From: Chara braunii
Lineage: Eukaryota; Streptophyta; Charophyceae; Charales; Characeae
Assembly (NCBI GenBank): GCA_003427395.1
Contig: BFEA01000457.1
Span: forward strand, 1,035,029 to 1,090,904
Direction of reading: 5' to 3'
Length of the DNA stretch: 55,876 nt
Shown: one piece after another, positions 23,792 through 33,918 of the stretch
Layout of the letters: each line of letters starts with the position of its first letter
Numbering within the stretch: the stretch's first letter is position 1
Program-made: the position numbers and the translations under genes
The notes under the pieces: model-generated
The model's input: only the letters and a program-made list of their open reading frames with translations
The model's database searches: none
Told to the model about the DNA's origin: nothing

Positions 23792-24544
23792 NNNNNNNNN
23801 NNNNNNNNNNNNNNNNNNNNNNNNNNNNNNNNNNNNNNNNNNNNNNNNNNNNNNNNNNNNNNNNNNNNNNNNNNNNNNNNNNNNNNNNNNNNNNNNNNNN
23901 NNNNNNNNNNNNNNNNNNNNNNNNNNNNNNNNNNNNNNNNNNNNNNNNNNNNNNNNNNNNNNNNNNNNNNNNNNNNNNNNNNNNNNNNNNNNNNNNNNNN
24001 NNNNNNNNNNNNNNNNNNNNNNNNNNNNNNNNNNNNNNNNNNNNNNNNNNNNNNNNNNNNNNNNNNNNNNNNNNNNNNNNNNNNNNNNNNNNNNNNNNNN
24101 NNNNNNNNNNNNNNNNNNNNNNNNNNNNNNNNNNNNNNNNNNNNNNNNNNNNNNNNNNNNNNNNNNNNNNNNNNNNNNNNNNNNNNNNNNNNNNNNNNNN
24201 NNNNNNNNNNNNNNNNNNNNNNNNNNNNNNNNNNNNNNNNNNNNNNNNNNNNNNNNNNNNNNNNNNNNNNNNNNNNNNNNNNNNNNNNNNNNNNNNNNNN
24301 NNNNNNNNNNNNNNNNNNNNNNNNNNNNNNNNNNNNNNNNNNNNNNNNNNNNNNNNNNNNNNNNNNNNNNNNNNNNNNNNNNNNNNNNNNNNNNNNNNNN
24401 NNNNNNNNNNNNNNNNNNNNNNNNNNNNNNNNNNNNNNNNNNNNNNNNNNNNNNNNNNNNNNNNNNNNNNNNNNNNNNNNNNNNNNNNNNNNNNNNNNNN
24501 NNNNNNNNNNNNNNNNNNNNNNNNNNNNNNNNNNNNNNNNNNNN
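23792..24544. other. Assembly gap (753 N)
   Basis: Run of N. The 3' LTR covers the matching interval with about 590 bp (roughly 42702-43292), which contains a G10 run and long A tracts that probably caused the gap. Open frames spanning the N run are meaningless. Confidence 0.99.
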
Positions 24545-24750
24545 ACACTGGATTTGGAGAGAAAAACATTCAGACAGTATTCGAACAAGACACTCAGACA
24601 ACAGAATTTGGACCCGGATTATTTAGACTCAGACTCGGACAACCGGAATTAAATCCCGATATTCAGGAACTAGTTGAGAGTGGTACTCAGACCCGGCGCT
24701 GGGACACGGCTTCACTGGTAACAGTGCTTGGAAACAACAGCGAGGGATAG
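24545..24750 (+). CDS. LTR-encoded ORF, C-terminal part after the gap
   Basis: Frame reading EKNIQTVFEQDTQTTEFGPG and ending in a VTVLGNNSEG stop at 24750; its 5' end is lost in the gap. The intact counterpart is 43262-43498. The frame is acidic and glutamine/threonine-rich. Repeated ACTCAGAC / ATTCAGA phrases in the DNA suggest part of it derives from simple repeats, so coding status is uncertain. Confidence 0.35.
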
Positions 24751-24896
24751 TAATCAGAGACAACAATTCATACAGTGAGCAAACAGTGGCCAGACAGCTA
24801 TCAAACGCCGTCCTGTTGGCATCCAGATTATCTCATGCTTGAGAGTGACGATCGAGGCATACTGCTGCATGATCTGAGTGTAAGAGAAAGGGGAAC

Positions 24897-25142
24897 ATGA
24901 AGGGTGACGAGATCTTAGTAGTAAAGAACACTCTAATTACAGAAAAGCAAGAGGGATGCGAGATAGGAGCTTGCCTAGATATGAAATTTAATAGAAAAAT
25001 TCAACGTGAGTACGCTGTCCAAAGGGTGAAGAGTGAGAAGTATATCGAATATGTGATCTATTTCTATAGGAGAGATGGCACGGTACACAGCATCGGCTCG
25101 TCGCTAGAGACTGTGGAAAAGGCCAAGGCGAAGCTCTCGTGA
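24897..25142 (+). CDS. LTR-encoded ORF c (81 aa), I-E-Y family
   Basis: ATG-initiated 81-codon frame starting MKGDEILVVKNT and ending in a KAKAKLS stop. The C-terminal half reads YIEYVIYFYRRDGTVHSIGS then SLETVEKAKAKL, i.e. strand-turn-strand-helix. This resembles ORF d (KIEYTYYLHDKNGRLCATIT ... IEEARRTV) and leader ORF 4 (EINYLLKVVKVG ... ERVSLARRI), so these are probably diverged paralogs. The 3' LTR copy (43644-43889) is full length with about ten amino-acid changes and no stops. Role unknown. Confidence 0.6.
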   Translation: MKGDEILVVKNTLITEKQEGCEIGACLDMKFNRKIQREYAVQRVKSEKYIEYVIYFYRRDGTVHSIGSSLETVEKAKAKLS

Positions 25143-25248
25143 GCTAGGCCGCCCTGTTTGGCATTGTGTCCAGAGCAGTTTCAACGCTCAGAGCTGCGTT
25201 AAAACTAAGGACTGCGCCCAGAACAGTTCTCAATATTCAGATGGTACT

Positions 25249-25512
25249 TGGAACTGTGCTTAGAACTATACCCTAAAACACACTCAAGATTGTACTCTGA
25301 ACTGTATTCAGAACTGTACTCAGAGTTGCACGTGGAACTGTACTCGGAACCATACCTGGAACTGTGCTCGGAATCCTGCTCGGAACTGTACTCGGATCTA
25401 TACTAGGGACAATACTCAAACTGTACTTGAGACTGTACTCAGTGCAGTTCTCGAGATGGTGTTTGGGACTACGTTCACAACAAGTATTTAGAGCGGTGCT
25501 CAGAACGACAAT
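25249..25512 (+). repeat. 12-bp minisatellite (TGGAACTGTACT type), about 22 units in phase
   Basis: Thirteen good units occupy 25249-25404 (156 bp) with no indels, followed by about nine more diverged 12-mers in the same phase. The same arrangement occurs in the other LTR from 43996. Confidence 0.9.
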
Positions 25513-25986
25513 TATTTATGGATTTAGTCACTGTCCAATTTGTGCAAAATAGGCAAGCAGTTAACTCAAACCGCAATAGACTTTTATAAGCAGTTTTCAG
25601 AACCAACATTCAGATCCAACATTCAGATACAACATTCGGACTCATTATTCAGACTCAGTCTTCAGAAGCAACACTTGAGGAATAATATTCAGAAAACAAC
25701 AAGTGATCGGTTTCTGGAACTGTAAGCTGTTAGCCTTCAGAGAAATAATCAATCGATTTTCAGGGCAGTAGCTTCAGTTTCATGACCAACCGCTACTAAG
25801 CTTACTGGTCAGCGATTGTTCAGATCCCTAATCAGCATCAAGATGCAACACTCAGAGAACAACAGCTAGTTGTCAGCAACCAGCTTTCAACAGAATTAAC
25901 TCAATGCCCTTTTCGTACCCGGATCTTTCAAAAGTCACTCTCGTCTTAAGTTGGGAGGACTGATGTAGAGAGAATTCAATGAGGAT

Positions 25987-26238
25987 ATGGAAGGCAACAA
26001 CACAATTAGAGTCTCGTGCTCACTGTATCAGAGCAGTGCAGACACCTGGAGGGAGAGTGCAGTTGATGAGTACAGTTAGCAGACTACTATGATGATGGAA
26101 CATGCACTGACCCTTGTGAGAAATCATACAAAAGTAGAGTACACATACTACCTGCATGACAAGAACGGCAGACTATGTGCCACCATAACTTCTGTGGGTA
26201 CTATTCAGGAAGCGAGAAGGACTGTTGGCAGCCATTAG
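25987..26238 (+). pseudogene. LTR-encoded ORF d, interrupted by TAG
   Basis: Same 84-codon frame as 44719-44970 in the 3' LTR, beginning MEGNNTIRVSC. Codon 31 is TAG (26077-26079) where the 3' LTR has CAG. The rest is intact, including the conserved VEYTYYLHDKNG and EARRTV segments. The I-E-Y pattern is V-E-Y here. Confidence 0.6.
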
Positions 26239-26423
26239 TGAGCTTTTCGCCTCCAAATAGGTGCTCCTCACTTTATCCGGACATTCTACAATTATTTAAT
26301 CAGCGGTCAATTATCAGCAATCAATTTTTCAACAATCAATTTTCAACAATTTGTTTTCATGCGGTCAGTTTGGCAGTTAGTTTTTAAGGATCGTCTGACC
26401 AGTTTGTACTGGCAAGAGTACTC

Positions 26424-26727
26424 ATGAGCACAGTTCAGTCTACTTCGGTAAGTGAGTCAGTGCTGGCCAGCCTCAACCGGCTTTCATGCAAACAGGCGTT
26501 CCATTATCAGTATGTTAGTGCCATTGGTTTCTGACAAGGAGATCTGTCAATCTTCATTGTCCAGACCAGTTTTGTTGATGGCACTATCCACGATCCGAGG
26601 CCTTACCTGAAGAAGGGCAAGGAGACTCATGAGCTTTTTGATCCAGTCTGGAGGAGTTTTGCTCCATGGTTAACTACCGTGTCATGTGCCTTAGATGGTC
26701 GTACTCAGAGCTTGCTGGCTACAGGTG
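26424..26727 (+). pseudogene. LTR-encoded ORF e, broken copy
   Basis: Counterpart of 45183-45764. Starts with ATG and keeps the N-terminal half, but codon 37 is TGA (26532) and 277 bp present in the 3' LTR are missing after GATCCAGTCTGG, with a 3-bp TGG microhomology at the junction. The deletion removes the C-terminal P-P-x-P segment and shifts frame. Confidence 0.7.
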
Positions 26728-27110
26728 GCGTTTTGTCACGAAGCCTCAGCCTCAGACTGTACGTGGGCGTGGGTTTCAGCACCAGAAAAGATCAGTGAAG
26801 AGGGAGATTGAGAGAGACTGACTAGAGGGATGAGTGAGGACTCTTGAGAGGTGCTGACCATGCTCGTTCACTTGTACTTTCTAAGACTATTATGAGTTCT
26901 CATTCTTCCCTCATTTTTTAATTGCCCCTGTCTTTACCCGAGTTAGTCAACCTTATTTTCTGCATTACTCCTGTTTGATGATTGCCTTCTTGGATGTTTT
27001 GTCACAGTTTTCAAAATCAGAATTGACATAATTGATGCATGCATAGCACCCCATAATTTTATGATTATTATTGACATAATTATCTGCTGTTCCGAATCAG
27101 AATAAAAGAT

Positions 27111-27116
27111 TCTTAA
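27111..27116 (+). terminator. LTR polyadenylation signal
   Basis: AATAAA in AATCAGAATAAAAGATTC, about 180 bp before the LTR end; conserved in the 3' LTR at 46134-46139. In the 5' LTR it must be bypassed for full-length transcripts. Confidence 0.55.
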
Positions 27117-27298
27117 GACCGGGAACCGGCGAAGACCGTAATTGAAGGGTCTCGCTCGAAGCCGGACGCAGGCAACAGGAAGGGATTTGCATTATTTAAT
27201 TTATTTTATTTATTGCAATCACATTCAAAATCCTGCGTCACAGCCTGTTGGCTTTCCGGTCCCCCGAAGTGGCCCGACCGGAAAAAGTGCGACAAAAA

Positions 27299-27315
27299 TG
27301 GCGCCGTTGCTGGGG
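27299..27315 (+). promoter_or_regulatory. Primer-binding site for tRNA-Asp
   Basis: TGGCGCCGTTGCTGGGG lies 4 nt after the LTR end. It is complementary to the 3' end of plant tRNA-Asp(GUC) including CCA, with one mismatch. Position and complementarity fix the 5' LTR boundary and the plus orientation. Confidence 0.9.
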
Positions 27316-27634
27316 ACATGAAAAGATTTTCGTGTCCGGAACGAGCCTTGGTCATCATCATCATCTTAAAGCCTTGATTAGGACGTGAGAACTGTTGAGA
27401 TTTCTGTGACTTCATGTTAATTTTATTTATTCTTATTTAAGTCCCGATTTTCTTGAGAATCACGACTGCTAACTGTGATTTATTTCTTCCTTGTGTGAGG
27501 TACCACACTGGACCGGGAAAAGGAGATTGATATTATTGACTGGAGAGAATCGAGCGTCACACCAGGCATGCCCAATTTTCGTCCAACACACTGAAAGAAA
27601 ATTGAAAGGAAGAGAGTGAGACGGATCGGGACAG
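27316..27634. other. Untranslated leader after the PBS
   Basis: No gene seen. It would contain packaging/dimerisation signals if the usual retrotransposon layout holds; none can be identified by eye. Confidence 0.4.
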
Positions 27635-28042
27635 ATGCTGGTCGACGGTGCTCTGAGAGAATTGTCTAAAGTTACTACAAGAGGGATATTTCCTTACAGG
27701 TATGAGGCTTGTTGGAGTTATCAGTCTTGTGGCGCAACCATCTGCGTAGTGCTGACTCACTTCTTGGAAGGAGATATCTATGATATCCGCCCCTATTTGA
27801 AGGAAGGAGGCAGCAATGATGGTGAGGATTTCTATTGGTTATGGGAGATCGTGATCCAATTTATCTATGATGAAAAGACTGACTTGATCAAGCAGAAGAA
27901 GAAAGTGGAATGGGGTATAGTGCCAGTAACATACAAGACTATCCCAATCCCTCCTATACCTGACAGCTATTGTGATGGGACTAACTGGCTGCCGATAATC
28001 AATATGGTATTGACAAGAAAAAAAAAACAACGGTGGACATGA
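27635..28042 (+). CDS. Leader ORF 1 (135 aa), YD-R-Y family
   Basis: ATG-initiated frame of 135 codons. Features in order: short N-terminal helix-like part (LRELSKVTTRGIFPYRYEA), hydrophobic beta-like ATICVVLTHFLEGD, the motif IYDIRPY at about residues 49-55, a linker with tryptophans, a charged helix (DEKTDLIKQKKKVEW), then IPIPPIPD and DGTNWLPIINMVLT near the C terminus. The same order of elements is seen in leader ORF 2, ORF 3 and LTR ORF e, so this is a paralog of genes located inside the LTR. Its stop overlaps the ATG of the next frame (ATGA), an arrangement suited to termination-reinitiation. No known domain recognised. Confidence 0.65.
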   Translation: MLVDGALRELSKVTTRGIFPYRYEACWSYQSCGATICVVLTHFLEGDIYDIRPYLKEGGSNDGEDFYWLWEIVIQFIYDEKTDLIKQKKKVEWGIVPVTYKTIPIPPIPDSYCDGTNWLPIINMVLTRKKKQRWT

Positions 28043-28533
28043 GAGCTGAAGAGGTTTCTGCAGAAATAATCAGACAAAGAAGGTCAAATTTTCGCAGAGG
28101 TTCGGGTCCAAGTCAAGAGAAGATTGAATGTCTCCTAAGGTCACTAAATACTCTGAGCAAGAGAGGGGCATTTCCACATGAAGTTGTCAAGTATGAGATG
28201 GTCGAGAGCGGATGGGAACAGGAACGATTATATGTATTGACATTCTATTTCACAGATTTGGATGTGTATGATGTGAGAATCTATGCTCGAAAAGAAAGAA
28301 GTGCTGATGCGGTGTATGGGAGATGCTGGGGATTTGCTGAAAAGGTAGTACTGAGAGAGAAAGAGAGGTTTGAGAAAGAGAACAAATGTTTCACGTGGTC
28401 GACTCGAGTTACTGTCTTTGATGGATTCTCAGTCCCTCCCTTACCTGATATCAATCTATCTAAAAACAACTTGTATGTCATGATAAAGTTCGCGTGCAAA
28501 GTGAAGAAAGCCCAAGAAGAATACTCTCAATAG
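28039..28533 (+). CDS. Leader ORF 2 (164 aa), YD-R-Y family
   Basis: Starts at the ATG overlapping the stop of ORF 1. It has a basic N-terminal extension (IIRQRRSNFRRGSG), then the family layout: SKRGAFPHEVVKYEMVES, LYVLTFYFTDLD, the motif VYDVRIY, a lysine/glutamate helix (LREKERFEKENK), FSVPPLPDINL, and a hydrophobic C-terminal strand (LYVMIKFACKV). Two tandem paralogs with a 4-nt overlap suggest a tandem duplication inside the leader. Function unknown. Confidence 0.65.
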   Translation: MRAEEVSAEIIRQRRSNFRRGSGPSQEKIECLLRSLNTLSKRGAFPHEVVKYEMVESGWEQERLYVLTFYFTDLDVYDVRIYARKERSADAVYGRCWGFAEKVVLREKERFEKENKCFTWSTRVTVFDGFSVPPLPDINLSKNNLYVMIKFACKVKKAQEEYSQ

Positions 28534-28555
28534 CCAGGGGCCCAGGATAACTACT

Positions 28556-29065
28556 GTGAGGGGTAGACTTTATGAGGTGATAGGGTGTGATAATCCTTTT
28601 GTAATCCTGAGATATGAGACTTGTGAGAGAGGACCCATAATATTTTACATCTCAGTGGTCAAATTCCAGAGTACCGGCAGCCTAGACGTAAGGATTTATG
28701 TACCGGCAGGTCTAGAAAAGGAAGATGACTACTTGAAGTGTCAGACAAGTGTTTATATTAGTCTCATAAGAACAAAAGAGTGGCTTGAGAAGTTGAAAAG
28801 AAAAGTAACCTAAGGGAAAGAAGTAAGACAATTCGAGAGGTTTCATGATTTCTCAATTGCTAAGGGATTTAAAGGCAGGAGAGATTGGATGTCACTGTTG
28901 GAAGCCATTGCTGAGATTGGTAGAGCAAGAGAAAAAAACTCCACTGTGATAATAAAATCCCTACTTTTTAGTACTTTTGAACACGGATTCGAGGTCCCAG
29001 ATTGTGTCAAACCTGAGATCCACCTTTCAGATGTTGCTTATGATGATTACCAATGCCCTGTTTGA
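28556..29065 (+). pseudogene. Leader ORF 3, YD-R-Y family, split by TAA
   Basis: One reading frame in two open parts. 28556-28813 encodes RGRLYEVIGCDNPFVILRYE, then hydrophobic IIFYISVVKF, the variant motif SLDVRIY and a lysine-rich helix, ending in TAA at 28811. The same frame stays open to TGA at 29063-29065 and includes WMSLLEAIAEIGRAREK and GFEVPDCVKPEIHLSD, resembling the VPPLPDINLS segment of ORF 2. No ATG lies at the beginning; the frame is also open upstream of 28556, so it may have been reached by frameshift from ORF 2 or lost its start. Confidence 0.5.
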
Positions 29066-29343
29066 CTGAACAATTGACTTTAGTAGTTGTGTTGGAAGGT
29101 AGAGTAGCCAGGGTAGAGGGGACACGTCGGATTTCTGACAGAAATCTTTCTACCCTAGATGAGCTTGAGTTTTTGCAGCCTTTCTTAGATCGCATGAGAG
29201 ATTCTGCCTTGAGAATTACCATTGACGAGACTGAGATAAACTATCTGTTAAAGGTGGTGAAAGTGGGAACTACTGAGAGGGTATCATATCACACTTTTCA
29301 GGAACGAGTCTCTCTTGCAAGAAGGATCAATAGTGGGCTGTAA
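29053..29343 (+). CDS. Leader ORF 4 (96 aa), I-E-Y-like family
   Basis: ATG-initiated frame starting MPCLTEQLTLVVVLEGRVAR. It contains ALRITIDETEINYLLKVVKV followed by G, then VSYHTFQERVSLARRI. This strand-turn-strand-helix order resembles LTR ORFs c and d. Its 5' end overlaps the last 13 nt of the ORF 3 frame, and its stop is 3 nt before the ATG of the next frame. Confidence 0.5.
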   Translation: MPCLTEQLTLVVVLEGRVARVEGTRRISDRNLSTLDELEFLQPFLDRMRDSALRITIDETEINYLLKVVKVGTTERVSYHTFQERVSLARRINSGL

Positions 29344-29346
29344 ACG

Positions 29347-29547
29347 ATGCAATTTGATTATGAGATTATAGACCTGACTCGATATTTTATGATTCGGGGT
29401 ACTATAAAGGGGTATGATAGAAGACTGAGTAGGGATGATGAGAGAGAGTTGATTGAAGATTACATTGGAAGGCTGATAAGGATTGCACTGCCCTTGATCA
29501 CTACCCAATCAATTATTGCTTATTCCCTATATGTACAGAACTCTTAG
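29347..29547 (+). CDS. Leader ORF 5 (66 aa)
   Basis: ATG-initiated, 3 nt after the stop of ORF 4. The peptide is helical-looking and charged (RRLSRDDERELIEDYIGRL) with a hydrophobic C terminus (IALPLITTQSIIAYSLYV). Tight spacing with its neighbours suggests polycistronic organisation. No family recognised. Confidence 0.4.
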   Translation: MQFDYEIIDLTRYFMIRGTIKGYDRRLSRDDERELIEDYIGRLIRIALPLITTQSIIAYSLYVQNS

Positions 29548-29674
29548 GGGGTAAAGCAGACAAGAGAAAAGAGGAACGAGCCTGTATCTCTTGCAAGAAG
29601 AGTGAGAGATTGAAGGGTAGAGAAGAAAAAGGACAAGAATCACAAAAAGAGAAGAGAATACTTGGGAAAAGTCT

Positions 29675-32122
29675 ATGGTCAAGATGGCAGGGCGAGCAAG
29701 ATCGAGTACATCAGCATGGACCAATGAAGAGGCTCTTGTTGGGGTTATACGGGAACTGGTCGAGAGAGTTGATACTATAAAAGGGGGGTCAGACATTGCA
29801 AGAGCAAAGATGCCAGATGAGAGAATTCCCTGCTTCAGAGGACCTCAGATTAATGACTTCTTGGANGAGTATGAATTATTTGGACTTAGTTATGGCTGGA
29901 CAGATAAGCAACGACTTAAGCACCTTCTATCTTATTGTGACACTGATTCAAGACTCGCAGTTCAGGAACTAATGGAAGGTGCTACTACTTAGGAAGAAGT
30001 CAAAGAGAGACTGAAAAAGGAATTTGAGGAAGATTCAGTTCCAACCACAACTAAGGATTTACTTAACATCAGAAGAGCTAAATATGACAATTTCAATTTT
30101 TTTCTTCAGACCTTCATCCGAACAGCAAGAAGAATTTCATATTTGGATGAAGCTCAGAGATGCCATATATTTTTGACAAATTTCACTGACACTGAAAGAC
30201 AAGCAGTTCTTAATCAAGCTCAGCACTATCCTCTTAGATGGGATGAAATGGTTGCAATCATAAGAACTCTACCTACTGTCTCTCATAAGAAATGGTCACT
30301 GGATCAGATCAGTACTTTGGCCAAGGATTGGGAGACTGAGAATGGAATGAATAGAGGAAGCAATCTAACTGCTGAGAATATTCTTCAAAAGGTGATGGCT
30401 AACTTTATGCCTGCAAGGCCTGCAACGCATGTTGTGGATGACAGGGAAAAGGAAAAGGCTGAAAGTGAGGAAGATGACGACGATGATGATGACAACGAAA
30501 ATCATGGTAAGAAGGGGGATTCGTCCTGAACTAAAAGGAATGGGAAGAATGGTGATGGAGGAAACAAAGAGAGAATAAAATATGATGAGCGTCCTAAGAG
30601 AAGTTTTACTTGCTACTATTGTGGCGAAAGTGGACATACTACCACCTACTGCAATCCACTTGAGGAGGATGTAAGGAGTGGGGTGACAAAGAAAGATGCA
30701 ATGAGCCATGTCTGTGATAGTTCATGGAATAAGATGGATCTGAGACACCCGGGAGGTATGAGACTTCTTGCTCTTAAACATGATGAAAAGATGAAGATTA
30801 AGAAGAAGAGAAAGGTCAATGTGAATGTTCATTTCCTCACTGGAGATTTGCCTAATGAAATGGTACAAAGAGCGTATGACCCTTATACCACGATTGAGTT
30901 GTCTGTGCAGTCCTTAACGTTGACAGAGTGTGAGCCTAGCGAGGCATCTACAAGTGAGTCTCCATTGGGAGAGAACCCTACTTTTCAGAATCCCTCTGGA
31001 TTAGTAGAGTCCTCGTCCAATGAGATGACTCATTTTCTGGCTAACATGATGTCATTCCATGGTGATCTACGCCCAGAACTTATCATGAAACCTAGTGTCA
31101 GGGTTGTTGAAGTAAGGAACCACCAAACCCATATGACACCTCAAATGATAGAAGAAAAGAAAAGAAAGAAGGTTGAGGAATCACTTATCGACATCCTTGA
31201 TGATCCTGAACCGGAGCGTTCACAGGAAAAAAATGAACAGGAGAGAAAGAGAAAATTTATTCTTAAGAGTGATTTTGATGATGGGGCCGTGATTTCTCAT
31301 GTAATTGTTAAGATGCTGGAAGAAACGGAAGTGACACTGTCTTTCAAGGAAGCAACGATACCAGCACCCAAGCTGAGAGAAGAGTTGAAGAGGTTAATTG
31401 AGAAGAAGAAGATGGAAGTTAATTATTTGGGGTCAGTCTTTGCCAACCAAGAGAATAGATCACTATCAAGTTGCAAGATGAGATTTGCAACCCTAGGTTG
31501 TGGGCATCTTACAATTCGTATTAATCAAGTGAAGATTCTAGCCCTAGTAGATTCTGGGGCATAGATGATACTTCTTTCACGAAGAACGATGGAAGCATGT
31601 AATTTATCTATTGACAGACCTGCACAAAATGTACTGAGTAATATTGCAGGAGAGTTTTTCGTGGCAGAATTTATTGATAATTTGCTTATCAAGGTTGGGA
31701 CAATGACTGTGGAGTTATTGGGTTTTGTAGTACCGGATCTGGATCATGACTGTATCGTGAGAACTCCGTTCTTGCATAGGATGGAGGCGGTCCAATTTTT
31801 CAGTCATGAGGGGTCGTCTTGGATCAGTCTGCAGGATCCCGAGACTGCTCAAGAGCAGACCTTTATGGTCGGTACGAAAAGTGACTTTAAGCATCAACTA
31901 TCTGCTAATTCGATCAGAAGGGAGGAATCTGCTGAAAGGGTTAGGAGACTAAAGGAGGAAGGAAAACGAGAAGCAAAAGAAGAGATTTCAGTGGGAATCA
32001 ATCAAGTTTCAAAAATGATGAAAGTCCTTGGTAAACTTGAGGATGAAGATGGGCAAATTGAAGCCTTCAAGAAGGATGTAGAGACTGCTAAGACAGGAAA
32101 GATGGAATTGAGATTTGCATAG
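29675..32122 (+). pseudogene. gag: Gag and protease reading frame
   Basis: Single frame from ATG at 29675. The N-terminal capsid-like region contains MPDERIPCFRGPQINDFL, GWTDKQRLKHLLSY and YDNFNFFLQTFIRTARRISY, the retrotransposon-gag type fold region. An acidic run of aspartates lies at 30470-30495. A CCHC zinc knuckle, CYYCGESGHTTTYC (30611-30652), marks nucleocapsid. After a long charged linker comes the aspartic protease active site LALVDSGA (about 31538-31561) followed by the flap region. In-frame stops: TAG 29990, TGA 30527 and TAG 31562 (directly after DSGA). The frame ends at TAG 32120, where homology moves to another frame. One N at 29866. Gag and protease are in one frame with no gag stop of obvious design, consistent with a fused polyprotein. 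Confidence 0.88.
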
Positions 32123-33918
32123 ACTCACCATTTTTTAGGAAAATAGTCACTGGGTCAAAAAGAAAATACAAGCCCAAGGGGGTGAAGAAAAACCCAGTGA
32201 CAGTCTTAATAGAGAAAGATTATGATGAAGCATTCGAAAAGGAAAGCCAAATTATAAGAGCATTGAAGGAATCAGCAAAACTGATGAATAGGGTCACCAA
32301 AGAAAGGTTTGACACGATGAAGATAGGCTCGGACTTGTTTATCCTGCCTAAAGAGCAAGAATATATCTTTAGGATGTGTCAGGAATTCTCAAGTGCTTTC
32401 TCCTTTAACGATGAAGAGAGAACGCGATTGGACGTGGACATGATCAAAATGACCAAAATTTGGACAGCTGATCATGTTCCATGGAATGATAGACCAACCA
32501 AGTATGCCTTGAAGGAAGAGGCAGAGGTTGTGAAGTATCTTGACAAAAAAATTGCATCTAATATTGTTGAACCTACTGATGGACCGTATGCTAACCACTG
32601 GTTTTGTTTTTGGAAACCAGGGGGCGGGCTAAGATGGATACAGAATCTTCAGAAACTCAATTCTGTGACGGTACGTGATGTAGGTAGTCTTCCTAATGCT
32701 GATCTCCTCACTAAATCCTTTGTTGGTCGATGTATTTATTCTCTAGTCGACCTGTCTTCTGGCTATGATCAGTTCCCTATTGATCCCACTAACCGGCCAA
32801 TGACTGCCATGCACACGCCAAGGGGGCTTGTTCAGATATGCGTGGTACCTCAGGGCTGGACTAACGGAGTGGCAGTGGTTCAAAGGGATATGATGAAAGT
32901 CATGCAGAATATTTTCCCTAAGATAACCAGTCCCTACATTGATAATAATCTTGTAAAAAGACCCTTGGTAAGAGATGAGACTTTGGTAGCAGGGGGAGTC
33001 AGAAAGTTTGTCTAGGAACATGCTGAAGGAGAAAAGATGGTCCTGAAGAGACTTCAGAAGTATAATCTGACTGCCAGTGGGCCAAAGTCCCTTCTCTTCC
33101 AACCAGAAGTGATAATCTTGGGCTTCAGATGCTTCTCCAAGGGTAGGAGTCCAAATCCCAAGAAGATAAACAAAATCTTGAACTGGTCTCTGCCTCTCAA
33201 GAGAGTGACAGACGTCAAGAGCTTCTTGGGAGTCTGTGAATTCTGGAGGATTTTTATTCCTCATTTTGCTGCCCTTGCAGAGCCTCTGAGAGAAATGGTA
33301 AGACAAGCGGCTAACTTAGCATGGAATGATGAAAGACAGGCTGCAACAGAAACGTTGCAAGAAAAACTAAGAGATGGTGGTGTAGTGCTGGGAGTACCAT
33401 ATTATGATGATGAGGAGATAAAACCTTTCATCATTGAGGCGGATGGAGGACCAGTTGCTCTGGGTGGAGTACTTATTCAGAAAGATGAAAATGAGAGAGA
33501 AAGACTTCTAAGATTTGAAAGCAGAACCCTCAATTCTACTGAAAGAGGCTCCAGTCAATTCAGGAAAGAGCTACTGTCAATCATTCATAGCGTCAGGTGC
33601 TTCAGGCACTATGTTTTAGGAAGGAGATTCATTACGAAAACTGATGCATCTGCTGTGATTGGTGTCATTAAAAAACACCAACAGGTAGATCCAACAGTTA
33701 GCAGATGGATCGCCTTCATTTGGACATATGATTTCAAACTGGAAAAGATCCCCACTGAGAAAAACACGGCGGATGGCTTAAGCCGGATTGAGTGGCGAGA
33801 AGAAGAAGAAGAAAATGTGAATGGAACAATTGAAGAATCTGCCTATGTTGATAATTTTTTTAATGAAAAAGATGATGAAGATTATGAGGCACCATGCTCT
33901 TACAAGTGGAGTCTGTGA
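32119..33918 (+). pseudogene. pol: Reverse transcriptase and RNase H
   Basis: Continues pol one frame over. RT landmarks: KPGGGLRWIQNLQKLNSVTV, SLVDLSSGYDQF (motif A aspartate, near 32745), MTAMHTPRGL, VPQGWTNGVAVVQRDM (motif B) and YIDNN at 32935-32949 in place of YIDD, so one catalytic aspartate is asparagine (GAT to AAT). TAG at 33013 interrupts the frame. RNase H follows with PFIIEADGG, RKELLSIIHSVRCFRHYV, TKTDASAVIGVI and NTADGLSR, preserving the acidic residues. The frame ends in TGA 33916. Without readthrough or repair no active enzyme is made. Confidence 0.9.

Larger units (their letters stand above)
19606..27294 (+). repeat. 5' LTR of the giant element (7689 bp including gap)
   Basis: Starts TGTCGGAGGGCGCGG and ends GTGCGACA; nearly colinear with 38556-46327 with scattered substitutions and indels. 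U3 is about 1.1 kb to the TATA at 20685. R would run from about 20712 to just past AATAAA at 27111, leaving U5 of about 160 bp. R contains several small open frames and two phase-perfect minisatellites. Contains a 753-base assembly gap. Confidence 0.9.

Noticed and set aside
23610-24750. Open frames of 270-325 codons across 23.6-24.7 kb
   Set aside because: They run through the 753-base N gap, which cannot contain stops.
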